Positions 34,668-42,715 of a stretch of 64,000 nucleotides of DNA are shown one piece after another. Below the pieces are notes generated by a model that was not told where the DNA came from, did no database searches, and saw only the letters and a program-made list of their open reading frames with translations. A program made the position numbers and the translations under genes. The DNA is taken from contig JAXLZA010000011.1 of NCBI GenBank assembly GCA_046351135.1, positions 181,452 through 245,451 on the forward strand, in the 5' to 3' direction. Origin of the DNA: UBA4427 sp046351135 (GTDB lineage Bacteria > Myxococcota_A > UBA9160 > UBA4427). How positions within the stretch are numbered: position 1 is the first letter of the stretch; each line of letters opens with the position of its first letter.

Positions 34668-35492
34668 TCAGTAGCCGCGTCGCGTGGGATCGTTGTAGTA
34701 GGTCAGCGCGAAGTAGTCGCGGACCCCGCAGCCGGCGGGCAGCGGCTCGCGACCGTGGAAGCTGCGCTTCGTCACGGCGAACACCAGCCCGCAATTGCCC
34801 TCGAAGGGCACCGTCTTCACGTTCCGGAAGCGCGGTCGGAATCCCGGCAGGCGGAGGGTCGGGACGTAGAGGCTCGTGCCGAGACCGACCTGCTCGCGGC
34901 TGCGCGGGAAGTAGATGAGCCCCGACATGACCTTCGCCTTCGTGTCGGGATGGGGCAGGATCTTGTAGCCGGACACGTCGCGGTTGAGCGCGGGCCGCGC
35001 GTACGCCTCGATCGCCTCGAGCGGCTCGGAGAAGCGCTCGCGGATGCCGGGCTCGAGCTTGCGCAGGAGCGCCAGCTTGACCCGGTCGTCCTGGGTCGCG
35101 CGCGTCGCGGCCGTCCAGAGATCCCGCTGTCGGCCGGCGGGGAGCAGCGGCAGGCGATCCTCGGAGAGCGGGGCCTGGATGCGCGGGCTCGTGCCGTCGT
35201 CGCGGACGGAGTCCTTGTGGATCAACGGCTCGTAGAAGGAATCCGGCGGGAGCGCGGCGAGCAGCTCCTCGTAGAGATCCTGCGGAAAGCAGCCGCGGAT
35301 GAAGACGTAGGGAAACGGGTCGGTCTCGAGGGGCGTGGCCTCGATCGCCCGGACCAGATGGTCCCGCATCGCCGACTCGAGGCGGGCGACCTCGGAGGCC
35401 GACGACGGGGGCTCGATGCGTTGGGCCGCGGGACGGGCCTGGGATTCGTACGACCGACTCTCGAACGAGGACGGGATCGGACTCGAGGACAC
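34668..35492 (-). CDS. 2OG-Fe(II) oxygenase-fold protein
   Basis: A 274-residue protein. The second half has the jelly-roll dioxygenase pattern: HPDTKAKVMSGLIYFP (His181, Asp183 as the HxD iron ligands), GTSLYVP, VPFEGNCGLVFAVTKRSFHG (distal His246) and RDYFALTYY (Arg258, the likely 2-oxoglutarate anchor). This matches prolyl-4-hydroxylase-like oxygenases, some of which modify sugars or peptides. Earlier ATG codons in the frame give low-complexity sequence; GTG 35492 with GGAGGAG 5 nt upstream is a very clear start. It lies between the TRL lipoprotein and the SGNH hydrolase on one strand. The target is unknown. Confidence 0.82.
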   Translation of the reverse strand: MSSSPIPSSFESRSYESQARPAAQRIEPPSSASEVARLESAMRDHLVRAIEATPLETDPFPYVFIRGCFPQDLYEELLAALPPDSFYEPLIHKDSVRDDGTSPRIQAPLSEDRLPLLPAGRQRDLWTAATRATQDDRVKLALLRKLEPGIRERFSEPLEAIEAYARPALNRDVSGYKILPHPDTKAKVMSGLIYFPRSREQVGLGTSLYVPTLRLPGFRPRFRNVKTVPFEGNCGLVFAVTKRSFHGREPLPAGCGVRDYFALTYYNDPTRRGY

Positions 35493-35521
35493 GAACGCTC
35501 CTCCGGAAATCGAACGGGACC

Positions 35522-35538
35522 CCGGGCTCGCTGCCCGG
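35522..35538 (-). terminator. short hairpin between TRL and 2OG-oxygenase genes
   Basis: CCGGGC-TCGCT-GCCCGG, 6-bp stem with 5-nt loop, 30 nt after the TRL stop. A competing GGGCTC/GAGCCC pairing overlaps it (35524-35543). No T-run follows on the minus strand, so partial termination or mRNA-end protection is possible but unproven. Confidence 0.3.
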
Positions 35539-35567
35539 AGCCCCGTCCAGGACACCGTGAAACGAGA

Positions 35568-35882
35568 TCAGTTCCCGTACACGACCGTGCAGAACTTGGC
35601 GATGATGCCGAGCATGTTGGTCGAGTGGTGGTCGACGCCGGTCACGGTCTTGATGCCGCCGTTCGCCGCCGCCGTCGCGATGCTCGCATCGCCCACGGCG
35701 ACCACGCCCACGTACGACGTCGCACAGGCTTCGCCCTTCTTGCCGCCGATCGCACCTTCCGCGTCGAGCGGACCGTGCACGTCGGCCCAGAAGGAACCAT
35801 TGACGGGCGAAGCCGCCATCGCACAGCCGAACATCGGAGACAACAGAGCCACAGCCAGAACCGTCATGACGAGCTTCTTCAC
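35568..35882 (-). CDS. TRL-like family lipoprotein
   Basis: A 104-residue lipoprotein with lipobox MFGC (Cys20). The mature part follows the TRL pattern: Gly-Lys-Lys-Gly-Glu-Ala-Cys, then SYVGVVAVGDASIATAAANGGI, VDHHSTNMLGI and a last FCTVVYG. The two cysteines could form a disulfide. TRL proteins are small cell-envelope proteins of unknown role. GTG 35882 is the start, with GGGAG 6 nt upstream. It is first in a minus-strand unit ahead of the 2OG-oxygenase and SGNH genes; a short hairpin in between may let it be made in excess. It diverges from the GNAT-like gene. Confidence 0.85.
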   Translation of the reverse strand: MKKLVMTVLAVALLSPMFGCAMAASPVNGSFWADVHGPLDAEGAIGGKKGEACATSYVGVVAVGDASIATAAANGGIKTVTGVDHHSTNMLGIIAKFCTVVYGN

Positions 35883-36305
35883 GAAAAACTCCCTTCGAGT
35901 TGGATCCGACCAGCCGGATCCGAGCCGGTGGAGATCGCGCGGACGCCGACCTCGGCGTGCTCGAACCCACCCCCCATGTGCGTCGCATGGTACGCCACGG
36001 AGTCGGATCGCCCCAGAGTGGATCCGCATTTTCGTGATCCGCACCACGCCCACCGGCGGGCCCGCATCGAGCGCCGCCCCGGCTGGCGATCCCGGGCCGG
36101 GAGGGCGGCCCTCGGAACGGAGCCCCGCCGATCGGGGGCCCGACGATCGGGGCGCCGGGGACCGGCCCCGGCTCGGACTAACGCCCGGGGGCCCCCCGTC
36201 GGTATGCGTGGCGGATCGCCGCGGTTGACAAGCCCGCCCGCCTTCAGGAGCGTTGGCCAGAGCTTCCCGATTCCCGGGCGTTCACCCGGGCCGTGCGGCC
36301 ATACC
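35883..36305. other. 423-nt divergent intergenic region
   Basis: No gene seen. It must hold promoters for the TRL unit (leftward) and the GNAT-like gene (rightward). GGATCCG occurs twice near 35900-35920 and related forms near 36030. A perfect TTGACA at 36225-36230 lacks a good -10 at 16-18 nt. GC-rich self-complementary tracts lie at 36090-36200. Confidence 0.5.
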
Positions 36306-37301
36306 ATGCATCGATCCGCCGCAGCGCTCGACCAGCCGGATTCGTTCTGGAACCAGGCGGCCGGACGCTCGCCGCAGGGGGACGCCTTCTGCTGCCGGAC
36401 CGAGTGGCAGCTCTCGCTGCAGGAGGCCTTTTTTCCGAGACGACGTCTCGTTTTTCGCCGAAACGAAACGAGCCTGCTCGCCCTGGCGGAGCGGCGCTAT
36501 CCCGATCTCGGGCGGATCCTCGAGCCCCTCGACTCGCTCTGGATGTTCGGGAGCCCCTTGCTCGGACCGGAGGCCCTCGAGCTGCTCGAGGCGCTGCTCG
36601 CCGAGCGGCGCGCCGCGGGCGAGCCGGCGACGGCCCTCGTCTCGGGCGTGCTGCCCGACGGGCCCCTGCGCGCGGCGCTGCTCCGCGGCTTCGGGCCGGG
36701 CTTCGAGATCTTCCGGGTGAAGACCGTGAAGGTCTGCTGTGCCTCGCTCGAAGGCGGGCTCGACGGCTTCCTCGCACGCCGCTCGCGCACGCTGCGCAAG
36801 CGGCTGCGCCAGGCTTCCCGCCACGCCGCGTCCCACGGCCTTCGCTTCGAGCGCGTCGCCCCGCGCAGCGCGGCCGAAGCCGACGCCGCCTTCGCCCGCA
36901 TGCTCGCCGTCGAGCTCCAAAGCTGGAAGGGCCTCGCCGGTCGCGGCATGGAGGAGCCGACGTCGAGCGCGTTCTACGCCGCGATGGCGCGGCGCCTCGC
37001 CGTCTCGGGCTCCGGCCGCGTGATCTTCGCGCGCCTCGACGAACGCGACGTCGGATTCATCTTCGGAGGCCTCGCGGGACCGATCTACCGCGGGCAGCAG
37101 TTCAGCTATGCCGAGGACCACGCCGACTGGTCGATCGGCAACCTGCTCCAGCAGGCGCAGGTCGCCTGGCTCGCCGAGGAAGGCGTGGTCCAATACGACC
37201 TCGGTCCCTGGATGGCCTACAAGGACCACTGGGCCGAGCGCACCGTCCCGATGGAGGTCCTGCTGCTGCGCCCGCGGCCCGCCCGCGCGCGCCCGGCCTG
37301 A
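36306..37301 (+). CDS. GNAT-like acetyltransferase (BioF2/FemAB-type fold)
   Basis: A 331-residue protein. The first half has the order TEWQLSLQEAFFP, LDSLWMFGSPLLGP; the second half is the acetyltransferase domain, with a basic helix RSRTLRKRLRQASRHA, SWKGLAGRGM, VGFIFGGLAGPIYRGQQFSYAEDHADWSIGNLL and YDLGPWMAYKDHWAE. This resembles enzymes that put acyl or aminoacyl groups on cell-surface polymers. ATG 36306 has no visible ribosome site. Codons 40-53 are unusual for this genome (TTT, AGA, GTT, CGA) and contain a hairpin plus T5 at 36436-36455. It diverges from the TRL unit. Substrate unknown. Confidence 0.82.
   Translation: MHRSAAALDQPDSFWNQAAGRSPQGDAFCCRTEWQLSLQEAFFPRRRLVFRRNETSLLALAERRYPDLGRILEPLDSLWMFGSPLLGPEALELLEALLAERRAAGEPATALVSGVLPDGPLRAALLRGFGPGFEIFRVKTVKVCCASLEGGLDGFLARRSRTLRKRLRQASRHAASHGLRFERVAPRSAAEADAAFARMLAVELQSWKGLAGRGMEEPTSSAFYAAMARRLAVSGSGRVIFARLDERDVGFIFGGLAGPIYRGQQFSYAEDHADWSIGNLLQQAQVAWLAEEGVVQYDLGPWMAYKDHWAERTVPMEVLLLRPRPARARPA
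36436..36455 (+). terminator. intrinsic-terminator-like hairpin inside a coding region
   Basis: CGAGAC-GAC-GTCTCG forms a perfect 6-bp stem with a 3-nt loop, followed directly by TTTTT on the plus strand. It lies 130 nt into the GNAT-like gene, in a patch with rare codons. It could cause premature termination or pausing. Confidence 0.4.
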
Positions 37302-37404
37302 GCTACCCGCCCTGCGGACCGCACGGCCGGCCGCCGCTCCCGCACGGGCGGGCCCGAGGACCGGCGAGCTCGGCCGGGGCGGTGTGACGCGAGGAGCGCC
37401 GGGA

Positions 37405-37410
37405 TAGAAT
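37405..37410 (+). promoter_or_regulatory. candidate -10 for the phosphotransferase gene
   Basis: TAGAAT, one base from TATAAT, 116 nt before ATG 37527. No convincing -35. It belongs to a set of similar hexamers seen upstream of plus-strand genes in this window. Confidence 0.3.
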
Positions 37411-37526
37411 CGGCGGCGCACCGTCCGCCGCCGCCCGACCCGCGCGCGGTGGATCGGGCGCTCCCGTCGGGCGCCCTGCCCGCCTCACCGCCCGCGCCGC
37501 GAGCGCGCCCGAGCCAGGAGTCCCCG

Positions 37527-38879
37527 ATGCAGCGCGAACCCCACGACGAAGCCTCGACCGCGAAGATCGTCGACTGGCTCGAGCGACACGTCGGCGGACG
37601 CGTCGTCCGCATCGCCCGCCAGCCGCGCTGGCGACCGGTCTGGTTCGCCGACGTCGAGCGCGACGGCGAGACCCTCGAGCTCTGCGTGCGGGGCGACCGG
37701 ACCGACATGCCCCTCGTCTTCCCGCTCGAGCACGAGATGAACCTGCAGCGCACGATGCACGAGCACGGCATCCCGACGCCGCGCGTCTACGGCCTGATCG
37801 AATCGCCCCTCGCCTACGTCATGGACCGGGTTCGTGGCCGCAACGACTTCGCCGAGTCGACCGAGGCCGAGCGACGCTCGGCCGTCGACGAGTATCTCCA
37901 GATCCTGGCGCGCCTCCACGCGCTGCCGATCGAGCCCTTCGTCCGGGCCGGCGTCATGCGCGCCGCGACGCCGGCCGAATCCGGGACCTTCGGCATCAGC
38001 CGCTACGAGCGCCTGTTCCGGTCGGTGAAGAAGCTGCCGAACCCGTTCATCGAGTTCTCGCTCGCCTGGCTCAAGCGCAACCCGCCCCAGTCCCACGGCC
38101 GCGAATCCGCGATCGTCTGGGACTCGGGTCAGTTCCACACCGAGAAGGGCCGCATCGTCGCCGTCCTCGACGTCGAGATCGGCCACATCGGCGACCCGAT
38201 GATGGACCTCGCCGCCTGGCGCCAGCGCGACACGATCATCGGCTACGGCGACTTCAAGCCGCTCTACGCCCGCTACGAAGAGCTGACCGGCAAGCCCGTC
38301 GATCTGGAGGCGCTGATGCGCCACCACTTCGCCTTCACCCTCTCGAACGAGCTCGCCTTCAGCGCGGCGCTGCGCCATCCGGCGCCGGACTCCGACCTGA
38401 TGACGAACATGCAGTGGTGCTACGAGACGAACCTCTTCGCGACCGAGGCGCTGGCCGAGATCTACGAGATCGAGCTGCCGACGGTCGAGACGCCCGAGCC
38501 CCGCGCCACCCGAGGCAAGGTCGCGATCGACCACCTCGTCCACAAGCTCCGCTCGCTGCCGGTGCCCGACGAGTTCGTCCAGTACCAGCTCCGGACGATG
38601 TTCCGGATGGCGCGCCACATCGCCCGGGCCGACGAAATCGGCGAAGCCGTCTCCGAGGCCGACCTCGACGATCTCCATCTCCTGCTGGGGCGCCGCCCCG
38701 CGACCTGGCTCGAGGGCGAGGAGCAGCTCGAGCGCTTCGTGCTGGCCGACGCGAAGGAGGGCCGCCACGACGTCGACCTCATCGGACTCTTCCACAAGCG
38801 CCATCTGCGGGCCCACATGCTGCTGGGCCCCGCCGGCTCGGCGATGACGCGCCACATGAAGATCCAGACGTTCCGTTAG
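37527..38879 (+). CDS. phosphotransferase (APH/choline-kinase fold) with divergent catalytic loop
   Basis: A 450-residue kinase-fold protein of the aminoglycoside-phosphotransferase superfamily. The N-lobe is followed by HEMNLQRTMHEHGIPTPRVYG and YVMDRVRGRNDF. The catalytic loop reads IVWDSGQFHTEKG instead of the usual HGDxxxxN, so Asp is present but the preceding His and the metal-binding Asn are replaced. The next Asp motif is AVLDVEIGHIGDPMMDLAAW and is intact. A 150-residue helical C-terminal extension follows the kinase domain. CAGGAG lies 6 nt before ATG 37527. It may phosphorylate a small alcohol or be degenerate. It converges on the amidase gene. Confidence 0.85.
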   Translation: MQREPHDEASTAKIVDWLERHVGGRVVRIARQPRWRPVWFADVERDGETLELCVRGDRTDMPLVFPLEHEMNLQRTMHEHGIPTPRVYGLIESPLAYVMDRVRGRNDFAESTEAERRSAVDEYLQILARLHALPIEPFVRAGVMRAATPAESGTFGISRYERLFRSVKKLPNPFIEFSLAWLKRNPPQSHGRESAIVWDSGQFHTEKGRIVAVLDVEIGHIGDPMMDLAAWRQRDTIIGYGDFKPLYARYEELTGKPVDLEALMRHHFAFTLSNELAFSAALRHPAPDSDLMTNMQWCYETNLFATEALAEIYEIELPTVETPEPRATRGKVAIDHLVHKLRSLPVPDEFVQYQLRTMFRMARHIARADEIGEAVSEADLDDLHLLLGRRPATWLEGEEQLERFVLADAKEGRHDVDLIGLFHKRHLRAHMLLGPAGSAMTRHMKIQTFR

Positions 38880-38945
38880 GCGTCGAGTCGAGCGGCGCGC
38901 AGCGTGCCGGCCAGCATCGGTTCGTTGCGTCCGCGTCCTCGGCAC

Positions 38946-40415
38946 TCAGCCGATCAGGCCAGACCAGGCGGGCCAGGGCCGGACCGCTTCGAGCCAGGCC
39001 GCGGCGGCGAGCAGGAGCTCCTCCCGCCCCCACGCCGCCACCAGCTGGATCCCGACCGGCAGCCCTTCCGGCGTCCGTCCCGCCGGCACGCTGATCGCCG
39101 GCTGGCCCGTCACGTTCCAGGCCCCCGGCAGCCAGCCGAGACGCCGGCGCATCGCATCGAGCTCGGCCGCGGTCGGGTCCTCCGGAAGCTCGCCGATCCG
39201 GATCGCGGGCTGCGTGAGCACCGGCGTCAGCAGCAGATCGTAGTCGTCGAAGAAGGCGACGAGGCGCCGCGACCAGGCGAAGAGCCCCTCGCGCGCCTCC
39301 ACCAGCTGGAGGCCGCCGACCACGCGACCGCCGGCGATGCTCATGCGGTTGCGCGGCTCGAGCTCGGCGAGATCGATCTCGCGGCCGAGGCGCCGCGACC
39401 AGGCCGCGAGCTCCGCGGCGAGGCAGGCGGCGACGATCGTGCCCTGCTGCGCGACGCCCTCCTCCTCGTCGAGCGCCGCGAACGCAGGCTCCTCCACGAC
39501 GTGGCCCGCCCCCTCGAAGAGGCGCGCGATCTCGCGCGTGATCGCATCGACGAGGGGATGGGCGGGCTCCCCGCCGCAGGCGCCGCGGGTGCGCACCGCG
39601 ATGCGAAGCCGCGGGAGCGGCGCATCGAGGGCGGGCGAGGTCGGCCGCACGAGAGGCGTCTGGACAGGATCGCTCGGATGCGGCCCCGCGACCGCGTCGA
39701 AGACGGCCGCGAGGTCGCGGACGCTCCGGGCGAGGAAGCCATCGGTCGAGAGCCCGGCCCAGTGCTCCCCGTGGTCGGGCCCCGCCGAGAAGCGCCCGCG
39801 CGTCGGCTTCAGCCCGACGACGCCGCACATCGAAGCCGGCACGCGCACCGACCCGCCGCCATCCGAGCCGTGCGCGATCGGCACCATCCCCGCCGCGACC
39901 GCCGCCCCCGAGCCCCCGCTCGAGCCCCCCGCGCTGTAGTCGGGATGCCAGGGATTGCGCGTCGGTCCATAGGCGCGGGGCTCGGTCGTCGGATAGGTGC
40001 ACAGCTCGGGGACGTTGGTCCGGCCGACGACGACGCAGCCCGCCGCCTCGAGACGCCGGACCAGGAACGAGCTCGTCGTCGCGACGTACCCCGCGCGCTT
40101 CGCCGCGAGAAGCCCGTCGTGCCAGGGCTCCCCCGCCTGCGTGACCGACGCGTCCTTGAGCACGATCGGGACCCCGGCGAGGGGACCGGGCGACGCGGAC
40201 GCCGAGCGACCCGCGCCCCGAGCCAGGGCGCGATCGAGCGCCGCCGCCTCGTCGAGCGCGCGCCCGAAGCGGCGATGGATCACCGCATTGAGCCGCCCGT
40301 CGAGCGCCTCGATCCGCTCGATCGCCTCGCGCACGACCTCGCCCGCCGAGCGCTCGCGGCGGCGGATCCGCGCGGCGAGCGCGACGGCGTCGTCGCCGCT
40401 CAGACGCCGCTCCAC
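38946..40415 (-). CDS. amidase-signature family amidase
   Basis: A 489-residue amidase-signature enzyme. The Ser-cisSer-Lys triad is visible: Lys87 in VLKDAS, Ser165/166 in SAGGSSGGSG, and nucleophile Ser189 in GSDGGGSVRVPA. The C-terminal half includes GWLPGAWNVTGQPAISVPAG, as in many bacterial amidases. It hydrolyses an amide or transfers ammonia in the cytoplasm. GTG 40415 is the most likely start but has no strong ribosome site; it lies inside the 3' end of the SMP-30 gene (16-nt overlap), so coupling is likely. GatA is less likely because no gatB/gatC neighbours occur. Confidence 0.9.
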   Translation of the reverse strand: MERRLSGDDAVALAARIRRRERSAGEVVREAIERIEALDGRLNAVIHRRFGRALDEAAALDRALARGAGRSASASPGPLAGVPIVLKDASVTQAGEPWHDGLLAAKRAGYVATTSSFLVRRLEAAGCVVVGRTNVPELCTYPTTEPRAYGPTRNPWHPDYSAGGSSGGSGAAVAAGMVPIAHGSDGGGSVRVPASMCGVVGLKPTRGRFSAGPDHGEHWAGLSTDGFLARSVRDLAAVFDAVAGPHPSDPVQTPLVRPTSPALDAPLPRLRIAVRTRGACGGEPAHPLVDAITREIARLFEGAGHVVEEPAFAALDEEEGVAQQGTIVAACLAAELAAWSRRLGREIDLAELEPRNRMSIAGGRVVGGLQLVEAREGLFAWSRRLVAFFDDYDLLLTPVLTQPAIRIGELPEDPTAAELDAMRRRLGWLPGAWNVTGQPAISVPAGRTPEGLPVGIQLVAAWGREELLLAAAAWLEAVRPWPAWSGLIG

Positions 40416-41287
40416 GGCACGAGCGGCAGCCCCGGCGTCGGCAGACCCTCGATCGCGCAGACGCGGCCGGGGGCGAGCTCCGTCGTGAAGAGCGTGCGGA
40501 AGTCGGTGCCCCCGAAGCAGACGTTGGTCGGGAGCGCGTTGGGGCCGAGGTCGACGGCGTCGAGGGGCTTGCCGCTGCGATCGAAGATCCGGATGCAGTG
40601 GTCCATCGGCGCCGCACAGTAGAGCCGGCCGTCGAGGTCGAACGCGAAGCCGTCGCCCGGCGACGTCCCCGGCAGCTGCTCGACGAACCACTCGCGCTCG
40701 CCGCTCGCGGGATCGATCCAGAGGAGCCCGCGTCCCTCGACGATCAGCAGCCTTCCCTCCGGCGAGATCGCGACCCCGTTGCAGTACTCGAAGCCGCTCG
40801 CGATCCGGCGCAGGCCGCGCTCGGGATGCCAGGCCCAGAAGCGCCCTTCCTTCTTCCCCTGATGCTGGGTCCCGCCATGGGGCGGCGGGTCGGTGAAGTA
40901 GATCGTGCCGTCGCGGCCGACGGCGAGGTCGTTGGGCGCCTGCAGGCCTTCCGACGCGAGCGTCGTCACGACGCCGTCCTTCGAGACGCGCTGGAGGGCC
41001 GGCGGGCCCGGGCGATACGGGATCTTCGCGGGGTCGAGGCCGAGGTGACTCGCGAAGACGGTGAAGTCGATGCCGCCGTTGTTGGTCACGACGAAGCCGC
41101 CGTCGCGGACGAGATGCGCGCTATTCGCTCCGCCGGCGACCGAGGCCACCTGCGTGAAGCGACCGCTCGCAGGATCGATGCGGAGCAGCCGCCCCGGCGA
41201 GATCGTGGTCACGACGAGGGAGCCGTCCGGACACCAGACGGGGCCTTCGCCGAGGGGGACTTCCGCGGAGACGACTTCGGGCTTCAT
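40400..41287 (-). CDS. SMP-30/gluconolactonase/LRE family protein
   Basis: A 295-residue six-bladed beta-propeller. Features: LGEGPVWCPDGSLVV near the start (first metal Glu), LQAPNDLAVGRDGTIYFTDPP (Asn/Asp metal site), FEYCNGVAISPEGRLLIVE, and GDGFAFDLDGRLYCAA. These are the divalent-metal ligands of SMP-30 and gluconolactonases, which open lactones or hydrolyse esters. It is first in a two-gene unit with the amidase, whose start lies within its end. ATG 41287 has no clear ribosome site. Together the pair suggests hydrolysis of a cyclic ester and then an amide, but the substrate is unknown. It diverges from the MFS gene. Confidence 0.9.
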   Translation of the reverse strand: MKPEVVSAEVPLGEGPVWCPDGSLVVTTISPGRLLRIDPASGRFTQVASVAGGANSAHLVRDGGFVVTNNGGIDFTVFASHLGLDPAKIPYRPGPPALQRVSKDGVVTTLASEGLQAPNDLAVGRDGTIYFTDPPPHGGTQHQGKKEGRFWAWHPERGLRRIASGFEYCNGVAISPEGRLLIVEGRGLLWIDPASGEREWFVEQLPGTSPGDGFAFDLDGRLYCAAPMDHCIRIFDRSGKPLDAVDLGPNALPTNVCFGGTDFRTLFTTELAPGRVCAIEGLPTPGLPLVPWSGV

Positions 41288-41385
41288 GCGATCAGCATGG
41301 CAGACGGCCGCAGCCCGGGCCAGACGGGGCTCGGGGCGCCCGCGATCGCGCGCAGAGGCGGGCCGGAGGCCGGCCCGAAGTAGGG

Positions 41386-41391
41386 TAGGCT
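41386..41391 (+). promoter_or_regulatory. candidate -10 for the MFS-P450 unit
   Basis: TAGGCT, 46 nt before ATG 41438. It fits the TA(G/T)nnT set seen upstream of several rightward genes here. No clear -35. Confidence 0.25.
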
Positions 41392-41437
41392 CGGACCGAC
41401 CGGACGCTTTGCGGAGCGCTCCGGCTCGGAGGAGAGC

Positions 41438-42715
41438 ATGTCGACCGAGATCGCCGTGCCGGCGCCGAGCGCCGGGACCTATCGGGGCTGGTGGGTGCTC
41501 TCGGCGACCTTCGCCTGCGCGATGCTCGTGATCGGCGCGACGAACTACGCCTTCGGGCTCTTCGTCGTGCCGGTGCAGGCGGAGTTCGGGCTCTCGCGGG
41601 CGGCGGTGAACCAGGGGATGAGCCTCTTCATGATCGGCGGCGCGCTCTGGGCCCCGATCGCCGGGCGCATCCTCGATCGCTTCCCCGCGCCCCTCGTGAT
41701 GACGCTCGGCGGTGGCGCGCTCGGGCTCGGCATGGCGGGGATCGCCGCTTCCTCGTCGCTCACCGCGATCGCGGTGGCGCTCGCCGGGCCGATGGCGCTC
41801 GGTGCGATGTGCGCGGGCGGGCTCGCGAACACGACGATCGTGTCGCGCTGGTTCCGCCGGCGCCGTGGTCGCGCGCTCGGCATCGCGACCGTCTCGTCGG
41901 GGGCCGGCGGCTTCGTGATGGTCCAGCTGATCACGGCGCTGATCGGGCGTCACGGCTGGCGCGCGGCCCTCGCCGCGACCGGCGCGATCGTCGCCCTCGG
42001 CGTCGCGGCCCTGGCGCTCGGCCTCGTGCGCTCGCGCCCCGACGAAGAGGCCCTCGAGCGCGCGGGCGAGATCGGCCCGGAGGCCGAGGACAGCGCGACG
42101 ACCGAGCGGCGCTTCCGCCTCGGGGAGCTCGTGCGGATGCGGAACTTCTGGTGCATCGCCTTCGGCACCGGCCTGCTGATGGCGAGCGACGGCGCCCTGC
42201 TCGCCTCCAAGATGCCCTACCTGCTCGGGCTCGGGATCGAGGCGCAGTCCGCCTCGTTCCTGATCGCCTGCATGACCGCGTCGTCGGTGGCGGGCAAGAT
42301 CGGCATCGGGCTCGCCGCCGATCGCATGGATCTGCGGCGCCTCTACGGGATCGTGGCCGCCTGCCACGTCGTCCTGCTGCTCGTGCTGATCGCGGAGCCC
42401 GGCTACGGCGTCCTGCTCTTCGCGCTCTCGCTCTTCGGCGTCGGGGTCGGCGGCGTCTATCCGCTGCTCGCGACGCTGACCGCCCAGACCTTCGGCTCCG
42501 CCTCCTACGGCTCGGTCGCCGGCACGATGCAGCTCGTCGCCCTGCAGCCCCTCTCGATCGCGCTCGTCACCTTCATCGGGGCGAGCCACGACCGCACCGG
42601 CTCGTATACCCTCGCCTTCGAGGTCTTCATCGGCCTCGTGTTCCTCGCGGGCGGCTTGATCGCGCTCGTGAAGCTTCCGCCGCGCGTCGCCGACGCCCGG
42701 CCCGAGGTGGCGTGA
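41438..42715 (+). CDS. MFS transporter
   Basis: A 425-residue major-facilitator transporter with twelve predicted hydrophobic segments. The cytoplasmic loop 2-3 motif appears as GRILDRFPAPLVMTLG, and SRWFRRRRGRALGIATVSSGAGGF resembles oxalate/formate or monocarboxylate-type carriers. A Glu-rich central loop (about residues 195-220) splits the halves. GGAGGAGAG stands just before ATG 41438. Its stop TGA shares one base with the next ATG (TGATG), so it is co-translated with the P450, suggesting import or export of that enzyme's substrate or product. Monocarboxylate transport is inferred, not shown. Confidence 0.9.
   Translation: MSTEIAVPAPSAGTYRGWWVLSATFACAMLVIGATNYAFGLFVVPVQAEFGLSRAAVNQGMSLFMIGGALWAPIAGRILDRFPAPLVMTLGGGALGLGMAGIAASSSLTAIAVALAGPMALGAMCAGGLANTTIVSRWFRRRRGRALGIATVSSGAGGFVMVQLITALIGRHGWRAALAATGAIVALGVAALALGLVRSRPDEEALERAGEIGPEAEDSATTERRFRLGELVRMRNFWCIAFGTGLLMASDGALLASKMPYLLGLGIEAQSASFLIACMTASSVAGKIGIGLAADRMDLRRLYGIVAACHVVLLLVLIAEPGYGVLLFALSLFGVGVGGVYPLLATLTAQTFGSASYGSVAGTMQLVALQPLSIALVTFIGASHDRTGSYTLAFEVFIGLVFLAGGLIALVKLPPRVADARPEVA

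Noticed and set aside
36225..36247. TTGACA -35 box before the GNAT-like gene
   Set aside because: The hexamer is perfect but no sensible -10 occurs 16-18 nt downstream; the bases there are GAGCGT-like.
38880..38945. Search for tRNA or small RNA genes in short gaps such as this one
   Set aside because: No cloverleaf, T-loop sequence or CCA end was seen in this or the other gaps.
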